This document shows positions 63,467-64,000 of a DNA stretch of 64,000 nt, piece after piece (the first letter of the stretch is position 1; every line of letters begins with the position of its first letter). The DNA lies in NCBI RefSeq assembly GCF_943192945.1, contig NZ_CALPCE010000001.1, positions 62,001 to 126,000 of the forward strand. The letters are read 5' to 3'. Under the pieces are notes generated by a model that ran no database searches, was not told the DNA's origin, and saw only the letters and a program-made list of their open reading frames with translations. Source of the stretch: Anaerocaecibacter muris (GTDB lineage: Bacteria > Bacillota > Clostridia > Christensenellales > Pumilibacteraceae). The translations under genes were made by a program, and so were the position numbers.

Positions 63467-64000
63467 ATGAAACTTACGAGCGACGAGCTTCGCAAAAAAT
63501 GGATTAACTTTTTTAAAGAACGCGGACACACACCTATATCGTCCGCGTCGCTCATACCCGAAAACGATCCGACGGTGCTGTTTACGACGGCGGGCATGCA
63601 CCCGCTTGTGCCGTATCTTTTGGGTCAGCCGCACCCCGCGGGCAAGCGGCTGTGCGACACGCAAAAGTGCGTGCGCACGGGCGACATTGACGAAGTGGGC
63701 GACGCGTCGCACTGCACGTTTTTTGAAATGCTCGGGAATTGGAGCTTGGGCGATTATTTCAAAGACGAAATGGTGCCTTGGAGCTACGAGTTTTTGACCG
63801 AGCAGTTGGGGCTTGACCCCGCGCGGCTTGCGGTCACGGTGTTCGAGGGCGACAGCGATTGTCCGCGCGACGAGCAGACTGCGGCGCTTTGGGAAAAGTG
63901 CGGCATTAAAAAAGAGAATATATTTTACCTCGGCAAAAAACACAACTGGTGGGGACCCGCGGGGCAGACCGGTCCGTGCGGATCGGACACGGAAATGTTT
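63467..64000 (+). CDS. alaS: alanyl-tRNA synthetase, 3' end outside window
   Basis: 178 codons visible, open to the window end. Starts [21 protein letters not shown] with AAAGGAG 7 nt before [45 protein letters not shown] and [16 protein letters not shown] are the class II AlaS catalytic-domain blocks. The [13 protein letters not shown] and [18 protein letters not shown] variants are the form found in some Clostridia and small-genome bacteria. Loads alanine on tRNA(Ala). The upstream gap (109 nt) has no T-box. Confidence 0.95.
   Translation, partial: MKLTSDELRKKWINFFKERGHTPISSASLIPENDPTVLFTTAGMHPLVPYLLGQPHPAGKRLCDTQKCVRTGDIDEVGDASHCTFFEMLGNWSLGDYFKDEMVPWSYEFLTEQLGLDPARLAVTVFEGDSDCPRDEQTAALWEKCGIKKENIFYLGKKHNWWGPAGQTGPCGSDTEMF

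Overview
This 64 kb window comes from the chromosome of a low-to-mid GC, Gram-positive-type bacterium, most likely a gut member of the Clostridia. The 16S sequence, BofA and SpoVB-like relatives of sporulation proteins, a BspA-type leucine-rich-repeat lipoprotein, the formate-tetrahydrofolate ligase and the very regular TTGACA-17-TATAAT promoters all fit this. The order Christensenellales is my best guess from the overall look; it is not proven here. I see no phage, insertion sequence, CRISPR array or tRNA gene. Most of the window is ordinary housekeeping DNA with a few accessory islands.

Layout. 1-8.8 kb: the 3' part of a giant repeat-built surface protein anchored by a C-terminal membrane helix. 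9.1-12.6 kb (minus strand): operon rqcP-ispDF-ktrB-ktrA (ribosome rescue, isoprenoid synthesis, potassium uptake). 12.8-14.7 kb: a 16S rRNA gene with its own strong promoter and its own terminator but no tRNA, 23S or 5S gene behind it. 14.9-17.8 kb: an AT-rich accessory stretch with a toxin-like zinc-ribbon protein, mgsA and a sugar-nucleotide-type SDR, in which three copies of a structured intergenic repeat separate single genes. 17.8-19.7 kb: ABC transporter. 19.7-21.9 kb: NfeD-flotillin membrane-domain operon. 22.1-34.2 kb: envelope genes (DUF3810 peptidase-like protein, LRR lipoprotein, folate-type ECF S component, SpoVB/MurJ-like flippase, two tandem Ig-like/transglutaminase-like lipoproteins). 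34.4-41.8 kb: esterase, cca, VanW protein, lgt, membrane protein, pncB, coiled-coil protein. 41.9-45.1 kb: a C_GCAxxG_C_C protein and a zinc/cadmium efflux operon (ArsR-HMA chaperone-P1B ATPase) with a visible operator. 45.3-50.6 kb: a helical protein, pyk, a two-component system, a divergent XRE/unknown gene pair and bofA. 50.7-64 kb: proS, a DUF2188 membrane protein, metK-recD2, two membrane proteins, fhs, glnS, an SDR and the start of alaS.

Four things stand out. (1) At least seven genes have a start codon only 6-9 nt behind a good -10 box and no Shine-Dalgarno, so their mRNAs should be leaderless. (2) The 16S gene is unlinked and differs from the common 806R, 907R and 1492R primer sites. 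(3) The three-copy intergenic element keeps an inverted repeat and two AT/GC motifs at exactly fixed spacing. (4) One of the two tandem transglutaminase-like lipoproteins has lost the catalytic Cys and His that its neighbour keeps.
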